The translations under genes and the position numbers were made by a program. The notes below the pieces were generated by a model. That model saw only the letters and a program-made list of their open reading frames with translations. It had not been told where the DNA came from and searched no databases. From positions 42,392 through 106,391 of the forward strand of contig VKHL01000098.1 in NCBI GenBank assembly GCA_015146655.1: a DNA stretch of 64,000 nt, in the 5' to 3' direction. This document shows, in pieces, positions 1 through 10,342 of this stretch. The first letter of the stretch is position 1; every line of letters starts with the position of its first letter. Source of the DNA: Ochromonas danica (lineage: Eukaryota; Sar; Chrysophyceae; Chromulinales; Chromulinaceae).

Positions 1-1107
1 CAGCAACAGGAGGAGGAGGAGGAGGGAGAGCATTCAGAGATCGTGAACTGTCATCGCCAGTATCGCGAGGAGTTGTCAGCAGTGACTCGCCGCAGGGAGC
101 AGTCCATCTCCACTCAGCAGCAGCAGGAGGAGGAGCAGGAGCAACAACAGCACCAGCAGGAGGAGGAGGAGCAGGTGGTAGCAGTGGAGACTGACAACAT
201 CACCCTCTCCCTCTCCTCCTCTCCCTACATCCCTCTCAACCTCAGCATTGTTACCCAGGATGACGAGGAGGGAGATCAACTAGCAGCACAGCAGCAGGGC
301 AACCCTCCTCCTCCTCCTCCTGCTATTGTTGTGGCGGAGAAGACTCACACGCTGCCAGACTTCGAGGCCATGCTTCTCCCGCTACAGCCGCAGTTCATCA
401 AAGTGGAGCAGCTGGTCTCAGCCGCGCTCGCCTCCCTCACCCAGGCCCTCCTCCTCCTGCGCCGGGTAGAATGCCACGGCGCACAGTCCTTCTTCAGCCA
501 GTACCTCGCCCTCCTTCGCCTGTACCCTGCCAGCTCTGCCCCGCAGGCCCTCGCGCAGATCAATCACCGCCGCTTTCTGCAGATGATCGCCCAGCAGCAC
601 TGCCGCAAGGAGCAGCAGGAGGAGGAGCAGGAGCAGGAGGGGCGCGCAATCAAGATCCACTCGTTGTACTTCGGAGAGATGCGCAGTGAGGAGATCGACG
701 GACTCTTCCAGGACTTCCAGGAAACCATCAAGTCACTGCAGGATGCGGTCATTCTACCCCTCGAGGCCATCGTGCACACCCTCGGAGGCGCAGACTCTCC
801 TCTTCCTCCTTCTGCTGGTGGTAGTGTTGCTGGTGGTGCTACCACTTCATCTTCTGTTTCTTCGTCAAGCAAGAAGCTGAAGGGTAAGAAGGCCAAGAAG
901 GGTAAGCGCCGAGGCCCGCGCCTGTCCGCAGAGGCGGTGCGGGTCATCCGAGAGCAGAAGAGGATCGCGTCCAATGATGAGATGAAGGTCGTCTGCACGT
1001 TGCTTGAAGCCACGCAGCTGCTGCTCTCGGCACTGCAGGGCCTGGCCAAGACCATCTCGCGGCTGCAGGCCTTCCGAGACATCAGCGTTACACAGGATGG
1101 ACTCTGA
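1..1107 (+). CDS. 5'-truncated gene, possible NatC auxiliary subunit (Naa35/Mak10-like)
   Basis: The reading frame is open to the left edge, so the start and probably upstream exons lie outside the window; there is no convincing ATG near the edge. The visible 369 codons begin with Gln/Glu-rich low-complexity sequence (CAG/GAG repeats), then a helical region beginning LPDFEAMLLPLQPQF, a second helical block around IHSLYFGEMRSEEIDGLF, a Lys-rich basic stretch (KKLKGKKAKKGKRR) and a final helical block ending at TGA 1105-1107. The order of an LPP/F-like motif, an RRFLQ segment, helices and a basic stretch recalls the C-terminal half of Naa35/Mak10, the auxiliary subunit of N-terminal acetyltransferase C. 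That is a weak impression from pattern, not an alignment. The coding region is certain; the identity is not. Confidence 0.5.
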   Translation, partial: QQQEEEEEGEHSEIVNCHRQYREELSAVTRRREQSISTQQQQEEEQEQQQHQQEEEEQVVAVETDNITLSLSSSPYIPLNLSIVTQDDEEGDQLAAQQQGNPPPPPPAIVVAEKTHTLPDFEAMLLPLQPQFIKVEQLVSAALASLTQALLLLRRVECHGAQSFFSQYLALLRLYPASSAPQALAQINHRRFLQMIAQQHCRKEQQEEEQEQEGRAIKIHSLYFGEMRSEEIDGLFQDFQETIKSLQDAVILPLEAIVHTLGGADSPLPPSAGGSVAGGATTSSSVSSSSKKLKGKKAKKGKRRGPRLSAEAVRVIREQKRIASNDEMKVVCTLLEATQLLLSALQGLAKTISRLQAFRDISVTQDGL

Positions 1108-1477
1108 CCTCCTCCTGCTGCTATTGTATTATAGTCATATGTTACAGTCTGATTGTCACAGCAGTGTGCCAAGGTAGTTGTACTTCTTGTGGACAGAGTG
1201 TTTGTAAATACTGTGGCTGGTGGCTAATCTGAGCTAGTCGCCGTCAGCACTCTCAGGTCAGAATCTGGCTATCTGACTGTCTGGATGCTAATCCCGGCGC
1301 ATAGTAATAATAGTGCCCTCAGTCTTCCCCAAATCCCAACATGCGCAACGAGTTCACCTTCCCAGCCCTCCTCAGCAGTCCTGCCCCTCTCAATCAAAGA
1401 GAAGCAACATGCGGCCCAGTGTTGTCTCCAACATTTTTCAACCACCCAGGACCTGTCTTGAGCTAGAATAGAATAGA
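1108..1477. other. intergenic, 3' flank plus upstream region of the discoidin gene
   Basis: 370 bp between two plus-strand genes. It contains a cluster of CTGG/CTGAC words (about 1259-1287, reading TCAGAATCTGGCTATCTGAC), a motif that recurs in other intergenic regions of this window. No gene is seen on either strand. Confidence 0.5.
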
Positions 1478-2820
1478 ATGGATGACGAGGAGTTTCGAGG
1501 ATTTAATCGTCACACGGTGCGCCGGCTGGTTGGGTTCCAGCCACAGAGCGAGTTCATGGTGCGCCGCTCATTCTGGACCCGCTCCTCCGACTGCGAGGCT
1601 CCTGTCACTGAGGTCGATCGCTTCTTCGACGACGCCTTCGCCCATCCCGAGCGTGGCATTGTTTCAGGTACTTTCTCTATTAAGTTAACGATCCTCTTAA
1701 TTTAAGTTAAAGGCGATGTTACGTTGTAAACTGTATAGAACGTCCCTTGAGTACTCATGAGCGTTGGGAAGAGGTACAAGAGGAGCTATATAATAGTGCT
1801 CAGCGAGTTCGCAAGGAGTACAATGCTGACCAACAGAGCTACACCTTGGTCTTCGAGGTACCCGCCTCTACTTCCTGCCAACCTGTTAGCCATACACAGC
1901 AACAAAAGGAGCAAGAAGCGCATTGGTTGGGTTACAAGGGCAAGTATTACAATCCTGAGTGGGTCTATCGCTTGCACTACGAAGGCAAAGCCTCAGCCCC
2001 CAACGCGTTGCTGGCGGTTTGCCCTTTGCGACCCCTGCAGCCTTGGATAGACCGCCGCTCTTCTTCCCTCGCACAGCGAAGCTTGAGAGAGAAGGACCTC
2101 CATACCAAAGGCTACTTCCAGATCTCCCTCGGCGGGTGGTGTGAGGTGAGCGGTCTAGTCACGCTGGGCGGCTATCCCGAGCATCTTGAGCTGTTCCCCA
2201 AGAATGAATTTGCCCCAAGAACACTCTCAGCTAATGACCGCAAGAAGTGGAGGAAGGCAATTCTTCGTCCTCGAGGAGGGGCTTCTAAACTCTACGTGGT
2301 GAGTGATAACAGTGAGCTGGCCTGGGTGACCGCCTTTGACTTGCACTACCGCAGCCGCCAGACAGGGAAGTGGCTGCGCTGGCCCTCCTCTTTCCAGGGC
2401 AATGAGGACGTCTCCACAGAACGTGAACATGACTTCCAGACAACGGGCTGCATAGTCACCAAGGAAGTGAGGATCTACCCCCTCTCTTGGCATCATGCTC
2501 GTAGTATGCGAGTGTGTGTCCTGGGACGTCAACTTTGCTCAGATACACGCAGTATAGACCAAACCCGTCTATGCAGAGGAGAGGAGAAGCAGGAGGGAGA
2601 AGGAGAGATCGCCACTGTGACCTACTATCTCGTCCCTCCCCAGCGAGTGGGCCTGAGGTCGGAGGGCAAGGCGACGAGGGGCACTCGATGGCTGCGAGAT
2701 GTGAAGAAGAACCAAGGGTCTGACGGTGGCCCTGCAACCTCCTACAATTGCTTACTGAGAGAAGCCTTGGATGACCTTGATGATGAGGTGGAGGATGAGG
2801 TGGAGGAGGGAGAACACTGA
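1478..2820 (+). CDS. discoidin (F5/8 type C)-like domain protein, 2 exons
   Basis: Exons 1478-1667 and 1739-2820 join across a 71-nt GT-AG intron (phase 1; donor CAG|GTACTT, acceptor TATAG|AACG) to give 423 residues. The N-terminal third resembles nothing I know. The middle carries YFQISLGGWCEVSGLVTLGG, matching the opening strands of a discoidin domain (hydrophobic-Q-x-D/S-L-G, then V-x-G-hydrophobic-x-T-x-G). It continues with a WVTAFDLHYRS strand, the FQGNEDVSTE segment (family: F-x-G-N-x-D) and VRIYPLSWHHARSMRVCVLG, the characteristic final strands. Known members bind lipids or glycans, usually outside the cell. Here no signal peptide precedes the domain, so the protein may be cytosolic or use an unseen upstream exon. 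The C-terminus is acidic. Domain call fairly firm; role unknown. Confidence 0.7.
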
Positions 2821-3114
2821 AGCTATTCACTAGTGTTACCTCTCCACACCACACCATACCATTACCTTGTCATACTTGTCATGCCTCCAAGCTAATGCTG
2901 TGGCTAGTACTACCTCTCCATGCCTCCAAGCTCCATCTGAGAGAAGTGATAAGCTAGAGTGCGACATAACGCAGTGGGCACTACTTGGTAGATTCCCTTA
3001 CTATGACTATTGGCTGCAGTGAGTCCTTGTAAATGATATTACAATAACAAGCACACCACAGAGAGAGAGAGAGAGAGACTACACACAAACAAACAATTCA
3101 GCACATCTTTCTTC

Positions 3115-4339
3115 CTATTTGTGCCTTGGCCCTCCACCCGCCGACTTCGCACCCGCTGCAGAGAGAGTCTTCTTGCGGATGGCGTCGACACCCACAGAGT
3201 CAGTCCACCACTCGAAGAAGAGCTCGAAGGAGATCTCGCCGTTCGTCAGGTCCACGCCCATGTCAATGAGGCAAGCTTCTAGCTCCTTCTGGCTGAGATA
3301 GTGTCCCAGAGCCATGAGCAGCAACTCGAAGTCCGCCACGGCCAGTTTGCTGCCATTGCCATTGCCATTGCCATTGCCATTGCCCCCGCGGCCTCGGCTG
3401 ACCTTCTGGAAGACTTTGCGCAGCTCCACTTCCTGCAGCTTGGCCAGCTCGCGCGGATCGAAGTCTGCGATCCCAGAGGACTCGTTCTGCCGGCCACTGT
3501 CTTCCGCATTGCGATGACTTCCGAAGTCTGGCTCGATGGCTGCGTAGAACATGGCCGTGGAGATGAAGTTCATGTAGTCGATCTCGCCCATGCAGTCCTT
3601 GTCATAGCGCGCGAAGAGAGCCAGGTTCTGCATCTCGGAGAACTGGAAGCCCAAGAACTCCAGCGCACGAGTGAATCCTTCGATGGGAATGCGTGCGCAT
3701 TGCTCGCGGTCGAAGAACTTGAAGGCCTTGCGCACTTGGAAGGGCGAGGAGGTCGCATAGGAGCGCTGCGAGAGCTTGTCCTTCATGACTCGCTCCAAAC
3801 GATTGATTTCAGCCTCTCCCACCTACAGGAAGACAAAGAGAGATGGATGAGCAAGTGGTAGTGTTAGTGGTGGTAGTGGTAGGTTGGGGGGGGGGGGGGG
3901 TACCTTCTTCACTGCGTCTTGGTACTCGCGCATGCGATGGTGTCTGGTTTTGGCCTTTGATGGTGAATCAATCACCATCTATGGAGAAATAGCATTTAGA
4001 GAGAGATCAAGATATACAGTGAGAGAGAGAGAGAGTGCGTGTGTTTTGGGGGGATGGGTATTGTACCTTGTCCTCCACGGGGATGCGATATGTGGCAGAG
4101 AGGATGGACTCCGAGAAGGCAATGCGGTCATCTCCCAGGACGAGGTTGGAGTAGTTGGACAGGCCCTGCTGCAGCTGGATGGGCCGGGAGTGGTCCTTGC
4201 AGGAGGCGCGGTAGTAGTCCGCGATGCTCGGGTACTTGCGCAGATTGTGCGCCACGTCAGGCTCTAACTCCATACTGAATGCCAGTGAATGAGAGCCAAT
4301 ACTGGCTGTATCAGCATGAGAATTCGTCTCTGTGTTCAT
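3115..4339 (-). CDS. EF-hand calcium-binding protein, 3 exons
   Basis: Exons on the minus strand are 4339-4067, 3978-3904 and 3822-3115, separated by 88- and 81-nt introns, all phase 0; 351 residues. The last exon holds EF-hand-like helix-loop-helix units. The clearest loop is in RYDKDCMGEIDYMNF (D-x-D-x-x-G-x-I-D pattern); a preceding unit around FKFFDREQCARIPIEGF and a later one around LIDMGVDLTNGEISFELFF are more degenerate. A Gly-Asn dipeptide run encoded by a (GGCAAT)n microsatellite at about 3353-3385 separates the two pairs. Probable Ca2+ sensor. The first intron's splice donor is next to a poly-G tract (poly-C on the coding strand) at 3889-3900. Its start lies about 200 bp from the divergent phosphatase gene. 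Confidence 0.75.
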
Positions 4340-4540
4340 CTGTTTCTGATTGTATCTGATCTATTCGTTACCACAGAATAAGATGAAACCGCTATAAAAC
4401 GCGTTTCTTTTACCCATAGTGTTTATTAACTTACTAAGAAGGTGTAATTGCGTTTCTTCCTTGTTAACTTAGCAAGGGTGTGTTTGTTAACTTAGTAAGT
4501 TCTCTCTGGTAGTCTCCGAAGAGGGTGTGTTACAAGGGCG
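4340..4540. promoter_or_regulatory. divergent promoter with GTTAACTTA-type repeats
   Basis: 201 bp between the start codons of the EF-hand gene (minus) and the HAL2-like gene (plus). Three near-identical words lie here: TTAACTTACTAAG at about 4428, GTTAACTTAGCAAG at about 4464 and GTTAACTTAGTAAG at about 4488. They are spaced roughly 25-35 bp apart, consistent with a repeated factor-binding site. No experimental support can be read from the sequence. Confidence 0.4.
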
Positions 4541-6330
4541 ATGAGCTGCCTGGCTTGGCTGTCTTCTATCTTCCTGTATTTGCTCATGTTGGCCACCCTT
4601 GGACGACCTTTTCCGACTCGGCTTTTCTCTCTTTCCTCTTCTTTGAGCAAACTAAGCCCTCCTACGGGAAGATCTCGTGCAACTTCTTCATCTTCCTCCA
4701 CTTGGTCTTCTCCCTGTAAACCAGGTCACGATCCCAGCAGCTGGCCTGACGAGGAAGAGCTTCTGGTCTATCCACAAGATGATCCTATCGTACAGCAACT
4801 CCTCCGCCTCCGGCCCACCCTCAAGGCCATTCCTAGCGTGACCTCTGAGAAAGACATCCGCTGGCATCTCGTGCGGAAAGGATTGCAAGCTGACAGCCTC
4901 ACCCTCGAGCCGCACTACCTCGGCAAGAAGAAGCTATCAGATGAAGAGACCGCGTCCATCTGGGAGAAGTCCATCCAGCGACGACTTGGTGAGCGAAGCC
5001 TGTTACCTGACTACCGTCCCGGACCCGGGACCGAAGGGTATTATTCCGGTAGCGCGTGCCTTCAACTTGAAGTAGCCGCTGCGTTACGTGCTGTCGAGAT
5101 GGCAAGTTACATCTCACGGGCCTATCAGCGAACCTTCTCGACGCCAGAGAAGGTGGAGAAGAGTGACGACAGCCCCGTGACAGTCGCGGACTTCGCCGTG
5201 CAGGCCGTCGTGCTAGACTACTTGCACCGCCTCGTAAGACAGACAACCTCCTCCTCCTCCTCCTCCTCCTCCTTCGTCACTCTTCTTCATCTTTGTTCTT
5301 GTTTTGGTTTAGTTCCCAGAGGATCGGTTTGTGGCCGAAGAAGACTCGCACTTGTTACTCAATCGCCCCGCGTTGGCGGAAGATGTTAGTTAACCACTCC
5401 TCCTCCTGCTACTACTGCCATGCTGATGCTGTGCCTCGTGGTTGGTTATAGGTCCTTGACTTGGTCTCAGCCACCACAGGCGAGCGTTGGACTCTGTCTC
5501 GCCTCATCGAAGCGATCGATTTGGGCCAACACGACAACGACGACCCCAGCAGACGAGTTTTCGTCTTGGATCCCGTGGACGGCACTAAAGGGTTCATTCG
5601 AAGAGAGCATTACTGCATAGCGCTAGGTCTGCTTGTCCCCACAGAAGGCGGCGAGGGGCACAAGGAGGCGCAGCTGTCTGTGCTGGGCTGCCCCAACCTC
5701 TGCCTGCGAGGAGTGCTGCAAGAAGGCGCTCGGGACGTCTCTCGCTTACTGCCTGACCTTCATCTTCCTTCCCCTGGTTTGAAAGGACGGTCCGTTTGTC
5801 TTCCTCCCTCCTCTGTTGGCGCGGTCTTCTTCGCTGTTAGTGGCCAGGGAGCCTTCGCGCGAGGACTTGAAATGCCTCGCGGCCAAGCCTTCGAGGTCTT
5901 CGTCTCCTCTGATGATCCCGCCCATCTCTCAGATGCTCGTATTTGTGAGAGTTTTGAAGCTTCACATGGAAATCGTTTGCTCACACGACGCATCGCAGGC
6001 CGTTTAGGAATTCAAAGTGATTACATTCATGTCGATGGAATGTGCAAGCAAGCGTTGGTGGGAGCTGGAGCAGCTGAGGCAACCTTGCGTCTTCCTCCTG
6101 CCACTTATCTCGAGAAGATCTGGGATCACGTGGCAGGAACGCACTTCGTGGAAGAGGCTGGAGGAGTGGTCAGCGACTTGGAGGGCCGGCGGCTGGACTT
6201 CTCTCATGGCCGCACTCTCAGCCCTCAAGTGCGCGGTGTGGTTTCTTCTAATGGACCACGCACACAGCAAGCGCTTCTCCAGACCATTCGCGAGGCGCAG
6301 CAGCAGCAGGAACAGTCCCCTTCCCGATGA
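4541..6330 (+). CDS. SAL1: 3'(2'),5'-bisphosphate nucleotidase, HAL2/SAL1 family, probably plastid-targeted
   Basis: Exons 4541-5233, 5313-5384 and 5452-6330 (introns 79 and 67 nt, all phase 0) give 547 residues. The family hydrolyses 3'-phosphoadenosine 5'-phosphate to AMP, clearing an inhibitor from sulfate assimilation and RNA turnover. The Li+-sensitive phosphatase signature is complete: SDDSPVTVAD in exon 1, the metal-binding EEDS at residues 240-243, DPVDGTKGF at 295-303 and WDHVAGT from 479 followed by VEEAGG. The first 25 residues are hydrophobic (MSCLAWLSSIFLYLLMLATL) and are followed by a Ser/Thr/Arg-rich stretch around a GRPFP junction. This resembles the signal peptide plus transit peptide of complex red plastids; plant SAL1 also works in chloroplasts. 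Enzyme class is confident; plastid location is inferred. Confidence 0.9.
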
Positions 6331-6582
6331 AATCCATCCTTGACAATCACACCAGACCACACACACCATACCATGCCACACTGCCACTACGACTTGTTAT
6401 CTATCCCAGCACAACCTTGTATCTAGAAGCATAGATGATGTGCAATAGGCTAGTAGTCTAGTCCACTACATTTACATAATTATCATTAACCTAGCGTCAA
6501 AGACAAAGATCTTGATAGAGAGTGTTTGTTTGTGTTTGATGATTTAGCGGCTACGGTAATGAGAGAAGAAGAAGCTATCAAT

Positions 6583-8295
6583 CTAGCAGAGGATACGTGC
6601 AGCGTACTGATTCTCGTCATAGTACTGCACAACAACAATCTTGTCCGCGAACTTTCGCCCAGCCAGTGCCATGGCAGCATTGCGAGCCATTGCCACGTCA
6701 GCGAACTCAACATAAATGTATCCCTCCGAGGAGGCGGGATAGCCATCGATCATTCTAGGCAGCAACAAGCTCAACACTTGGCCATAATCACTACACTCCA
6801 ATCGCACGTCTTCTTGGATATCAAGGAACTCGCTTTCATTGTAGAGATCCTCCTTGGTCAACATGTTGCAAAGCTTGAGCACTCGCGATGGCATGCCTTG
6901 CACATTGTTGACCACCGCCATGCCTTGCATAGCATTGGACTGCATTGGCATTGACATGGACATGCCCATAGATTGTAATTGCTGCATATTATGCATACCC
7001 ATAGGCATGGATCCAGGCTGCATGGAGGAGAAAGGCTGTGAGGGGATGGTGTGGGCGGTGGAGGAGGAGGGAGTATTCGAGGAATGCACCGCATAGCGCA
7101 CTGTTAAGGTCTTGTCTCCCAAAGACATGCCATTCAGACCTTTGATAGCAGCATCCGTGACCTCTGCATTAGCATACTCTGCGAAGGCATATCCCTTAGA
7201 AGTGTTGGAGCCAGGCTCTCTCACTTGGTGGAAGGACTTGAGAGGACCAAACACGGACAACAACTCCATCACCTGCTCATCTGTGAGATGATAAGGTAGA
7301 CCACCTACAAACAGCTTCCCACTACCCGACACAGTAGCACCAAGAGCTTCAAGCAGCTGCTGGTTGAACTGCGGGATCTCTCCGGAGGCAGGCAGTTGGT
7401 CGGGATGATAGTCATTCGGCCGTCGAATACGCAAGACAGTCGTGCCAGTGTAATGCTCGAAACGAATACCATCCAAGGCCATACAAGCAGTAGCCAGTTC
7501 AATACTCATGAACTCAACGAATGCATAGCACTTCTCGACGTTGAGATAGACTTTAATACAAGGTGGTCCATTCGTCTTCTGAGGGGCGAGAAGGCGTGTT
7601 ACCACATCGTTAAAGAATGCCATGATCTCTGGCTCTGTAGCACGAGGTGGGACACCTCCAGCATAGATTCGTCTGGCATGTTTGGTGTGGATGGAGTTGT
7701 CAATTCGGGTCAAGGCGGGGATGCCCTCGATGGCCTCTGAGGAGGTCTGCAGCGGTGCGTAGTTAGCGAAGGAAAGGTAAGAGTTGGGCACGCCGTTAAC
7801 GAGGTTGTTGACTCCAATAGGCGGTAGTTCAATGCCATCAGGTGGCCGCACGTCGAAGTTGGAGGCTTTGTTCTTACCGCGAGGCTTCCAGACGACCTCG
7901 TCACGCGCTGTCCGGCGACGATCACTGAGAGACGACACACACCGTGACAAGTCAGGCACACACACAGAGAGAGAGAAGGTGAAGACCTACCCAGACTTGG
8001 AACGAGATCGAGAACGGGAGCGTCGGCGCTCTCTCTCCCGCCCTCGTCCTCCACCACCGCCGCTCTCCTCTCCACGGGGAGGGCCTCGTATGTTTCGAAT
8101 ATCGCGTTCATCAAATCGAGGGTTGGGGTCGAAGGCAGGGGCACTGCGGCTGTCATGGAAGCGGTTGGCTGCGGACGATGGCTCGGGCAGCGCAAAGGAA
8201 GAAGTCGAATGGTCAACCTCAGGAGCAAAGGCTTCTCCTCCGCCACCATTCGTCATCCATGCAGGAAGGGTCAGTCCTCTTCCTCTACCAGCCAT
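6583..8295 (-). CDS. U2AF2: splicing factor U2AF large subunit
   Basis: Exons 8295-7991 and 7924-6583 join over a 66-nt phase-2 intron to give 548 residues. U2AF65 binds the polypyrimidine tract and recruits U2 snRNP to 3' splice sites in the nucleus. Exon 1 encodes a Gly-rich start with an LPAWMTNG ligand-like motif and a short Arg/Ser stretch (RERRRSRSRSRSKSG). Exon 2 begins with a basic linker, then RRM1 (RRIYAGGVPP), RRM2 (KLFVGGLPYHLTDEQV with KGYAFAEY) and a C-terminal U2AF-homology-type RRM3 (RVLKLCNMLTKEDL to YYDENQYAARILC). A Met/Gln/Ser-rich linker separates RRM2 and RRM3. The first GGT codon of the second half is itself split by the intron. Divergent from the methyltransferase gene. 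Confidence 0.93.
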
Positions 8296-8527
8296 TGTTG
8301 TGTTAATTGGGGGATAGATTGCGTCGTTCCGTTCCTTTCTTCTTCACAGCCAAAGCCAGCACAACAAACACAGCCACACAGGCCAGGCCAGACCAGACCA
8401 GACCAGACCAGACCAGACCAGACCAGACCAGACCAGACCAGACCAGACCAGACCAGACCAGACCAGACTAGAGTCCCTATTAAGTTAACAATCCCCGCAC
8501 TGACAACATTAGCCTGAAGAAGAAAGC
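8296..8527. promoter_or_regulatory. divergent promoter of U2AF2 and FkbM-like gene, with pentamer array
   Basis: 232 bp between two start codons pointing away from each other. About a third of it is the GACCA array described separately; a TATTAAGTTAACAATCC word follows at about 8478, close to the GTTAACTT elements of the 4340-4540 promoter. Confidence 0.35.
8381..8470 (+). repeat. (GACCA)n pentanucleotide microsatellite
   Basis: Fifteen uninterrupted GACCA units run from 8391 to 8465, preceded by two GGCCA variants and followed by a GACTA variant. The array ends 57 bp before the ATG of the methyltransferase gene. Confidence 0.95.
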
Positions 8528-10342
8528 ATGGGTCACCAATCTTATCAACGACTTCCCCACTTCTTCTTTATCTTCTTACTTCTCCTAGATGTGATCATTG
8601 TGATCGTCTCTGGAGTAGAGGATCCACTTTGCGACTTCCATGACTTGTCTCCACCAGTCCATGCTGTGCTCTGTGCTGTTGAGAAAGGTGTCTGGCGCAT
8701 TTCTTCTGACGCCCCCGCCCTTCAAAACACTGGCTGTCTTATTGGTAAGAACAGATGCAGAGAGGTGATGACTGTCCCGAAAGAAGAGGAAGTGCCTCCA
8801 TCGCCTGCCCCTCCAGATGCCAAGAACCCAACCTACCAACAACTTGCCTTACGAGCGGAAGAAGTCGTTCCAAAGACATGGTGGAGAGCAGGCTTTGCTA
8901 ACGAGAAACTGCACCTTTCTGTCAATAATGATGCCTTACCACGTCGTCTCTTTGATAGTCACGTATTGTCCAACAAGAAGTTGAAGAACATTTATCAATG
9001 TGTCACACGGCAACAGTTTATGAGGAAATCTGCTAGTTTTAATGATAACCAGCAGCAACAACAAACATCATCAGCAGCCAGGAATCAGACTACTACCTCA
9101 TCTTGTAAAGTTGCCTCTAGTGGTGCCATGAAGACATTCCGTGCCCTCTGGGAACAATACCGTGACAACCTCGATGGTCGATTTGATTCTTCTCCTTCCC
9201 CTTCCATGGCAGAAGGAGGAGGAGGAGGAGGAACGACGATTTGGACTCCTCGAGGAAGTAATGATGGAGCATTCTATATGGCAGCAGCGGAGTTGTTAGA
9301 GCATTTCTATGTGTCTCATGGCGGCATCTGGACTGGTTGCTTTGCTTTCGAGGAGGATATTGATTGTCGCGGAGCACTCGCCGCCGCTGTGCTTGTCCTC
9401 TCCATGCAGACCATTGCGGATATTACCACGAGAAAGAGGTCATTCACGGAGAGCCAATTTACTCGTGGTTATATATTGGCCTCGTTGGGTCGTGGATTAC
9501 TTCATGGCGATGCTTCATCCTCTGGCAACAAACCCACGACACCTTGGCAGCTACGGGCAGTGGACTTTGTCGCCTTGCAATCTGCTTATATGCGTCTTTA
9601 TATTGATTCATTTGGTGCGAAATATCGAGAGCAGTTGGATCATTATATTCCTTTAGCATTCACTCCTGGATTTGTGGTCCAATCGCCTGCGGAATGGAAA
9701 CCATTCGCTAATCGCCTTGAGCCAGTCTACACTTCTTTGCGCAATTGGATGTTCACAGAGTGTGCCAACCTCATCGACTTTGGACCTTATCGACCTCTCG
9801 TAGCCTTTTCAGAAGTGCGCCAGGCTCTAAGACGTGCTTCTACCTCTCGTCGGGTTCTGGTAGATGTTGGAGCCAATGGCTTCTTTGCCTCTCCGAAATA
9901 CCTCATTGACAGCTATGCTCCCTATTTGCCATTTACTGATATCATAATGATTGAACCAGAGCCTCATTTCTCCGCTACAATTCCTCCAGTCTATTCCCGG
10001 CGATATAATATCACCTTCTTGCCTATTTATGCTGAAGTGAATACGGGCGGGAAAACGGATATGCTCCGCCTCTTACCCACTCTTGTCAAGCCCGAAGACT
10101 TCGTAGTGCTCAAGTTTGATGTTGATCCCAATCGCTATGCTTATGGACCCACTATGGAGTGGGGATTTCTTTTCGCTACCTTGCAACGGCCAGAAATCGC
10201 GGCGTTGGTGGATGAGCTTTACATTGAACTTCACTTCCACTTCCCTGCCCTCTATTGGAAGCATTATCACAGCAATTGGGAGGCATTGGATGCATTTCGT
10301 GACCTTCGCAATCAAGGAGCTATTGTACATTCCTGGCCCTAA
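8528..10342 (+). CDS. secreted or ER-lumenal FkbM-family-like methyltransferase
   Basis: Single exon, 604 residues. A signal peptide or signal anchor (FFFIFLLLLDVIIVIVSG, residues about 12-30) starts the protein. Residues about 440-604 form a Rossmann-type methyltransferase domain: VLVDVGANGFFASPKYLI is motif I for S-adenosylmethionine binding, IIMIEPEPH supplies the acidic ribose-binding position, and FVVLKFDVDPN is the post-motif strand with Asp. This fits FkbM-like enzymes, which O-methylate sugars or small molecules. The middle region (about 200-430) is well-ordered in composition but unrecognised; conserved-looking segments include GGIWTGCFAFEEDIDCRG and a YREQLDHYIPLAF block. Low-complexity Gln and Gly runs occur at about 175-235. 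Substrate unknown; secretory location inferred from the N-terminus. Confidence 0.75.
   Translation: MGHQSYQRLPHFFFIFLLLLDVIIVIVSGVEDPLCDFHDLSPPVHAVLCAVEKGVWRISSDAPALQNTGCLIGKNRCREVMTVPKEEEVPPSPAPPDAKNPTYQQLALRAEEVVPKTWWRAGFANEKLHLSVNNDALPRRLFDSHVLSNKKLKNIYQCVTRQQFMRKSASFNDNQQQQQTSSAARNQTTTSSCKVASSGAMKTFRALWEQYRDNLDGRFDSSPSPSMAEGGGGGGTTIWTPRGSNDGAFYMAAAELLEHFYVSHGGIWTGCFAFEEDIDCRGALAAAVLVLSMQTIADITTRKRSFTESQFTRGYILASLGRGLLHGDASSSGNKPTTPWQLRAVDFVALQSAYMRLYIDSFGAKYREQLDHYIPLAFTPGFVVQSPAEWKPFANRLEPVYTSLRNWMFTECANLIDFGPYRPLVAFSEVRQALRRASTSRRVLVDVGANGFFASPKYLIDSYAPYLPFTDIIMIEPEPHFSATIPPVYSRRYNITFLPIYAEVNTGGKTDMLRLLPTLVKPEDFVVLKFDVDPNRYAYGPTMEWGFLFATLQRPEIAALVDELYIELHFHFPALYWKHYHSNWEALDAFRDLRNQGAIVHSWP

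Noticed and set aside
564-1172. 202-codon minus-strand ORF
   Set aside because: Antisense shadow of the Glu/Lys-rich plus-strand gene; composition is Ser/Cys-rich and it has no domain.
3301-3861. 186-codon plus-strand ORF
   Set aside because: Antisense to the EF-hand exon; contains an Ala-Ile run read from the Gly-Asn microsatellite.
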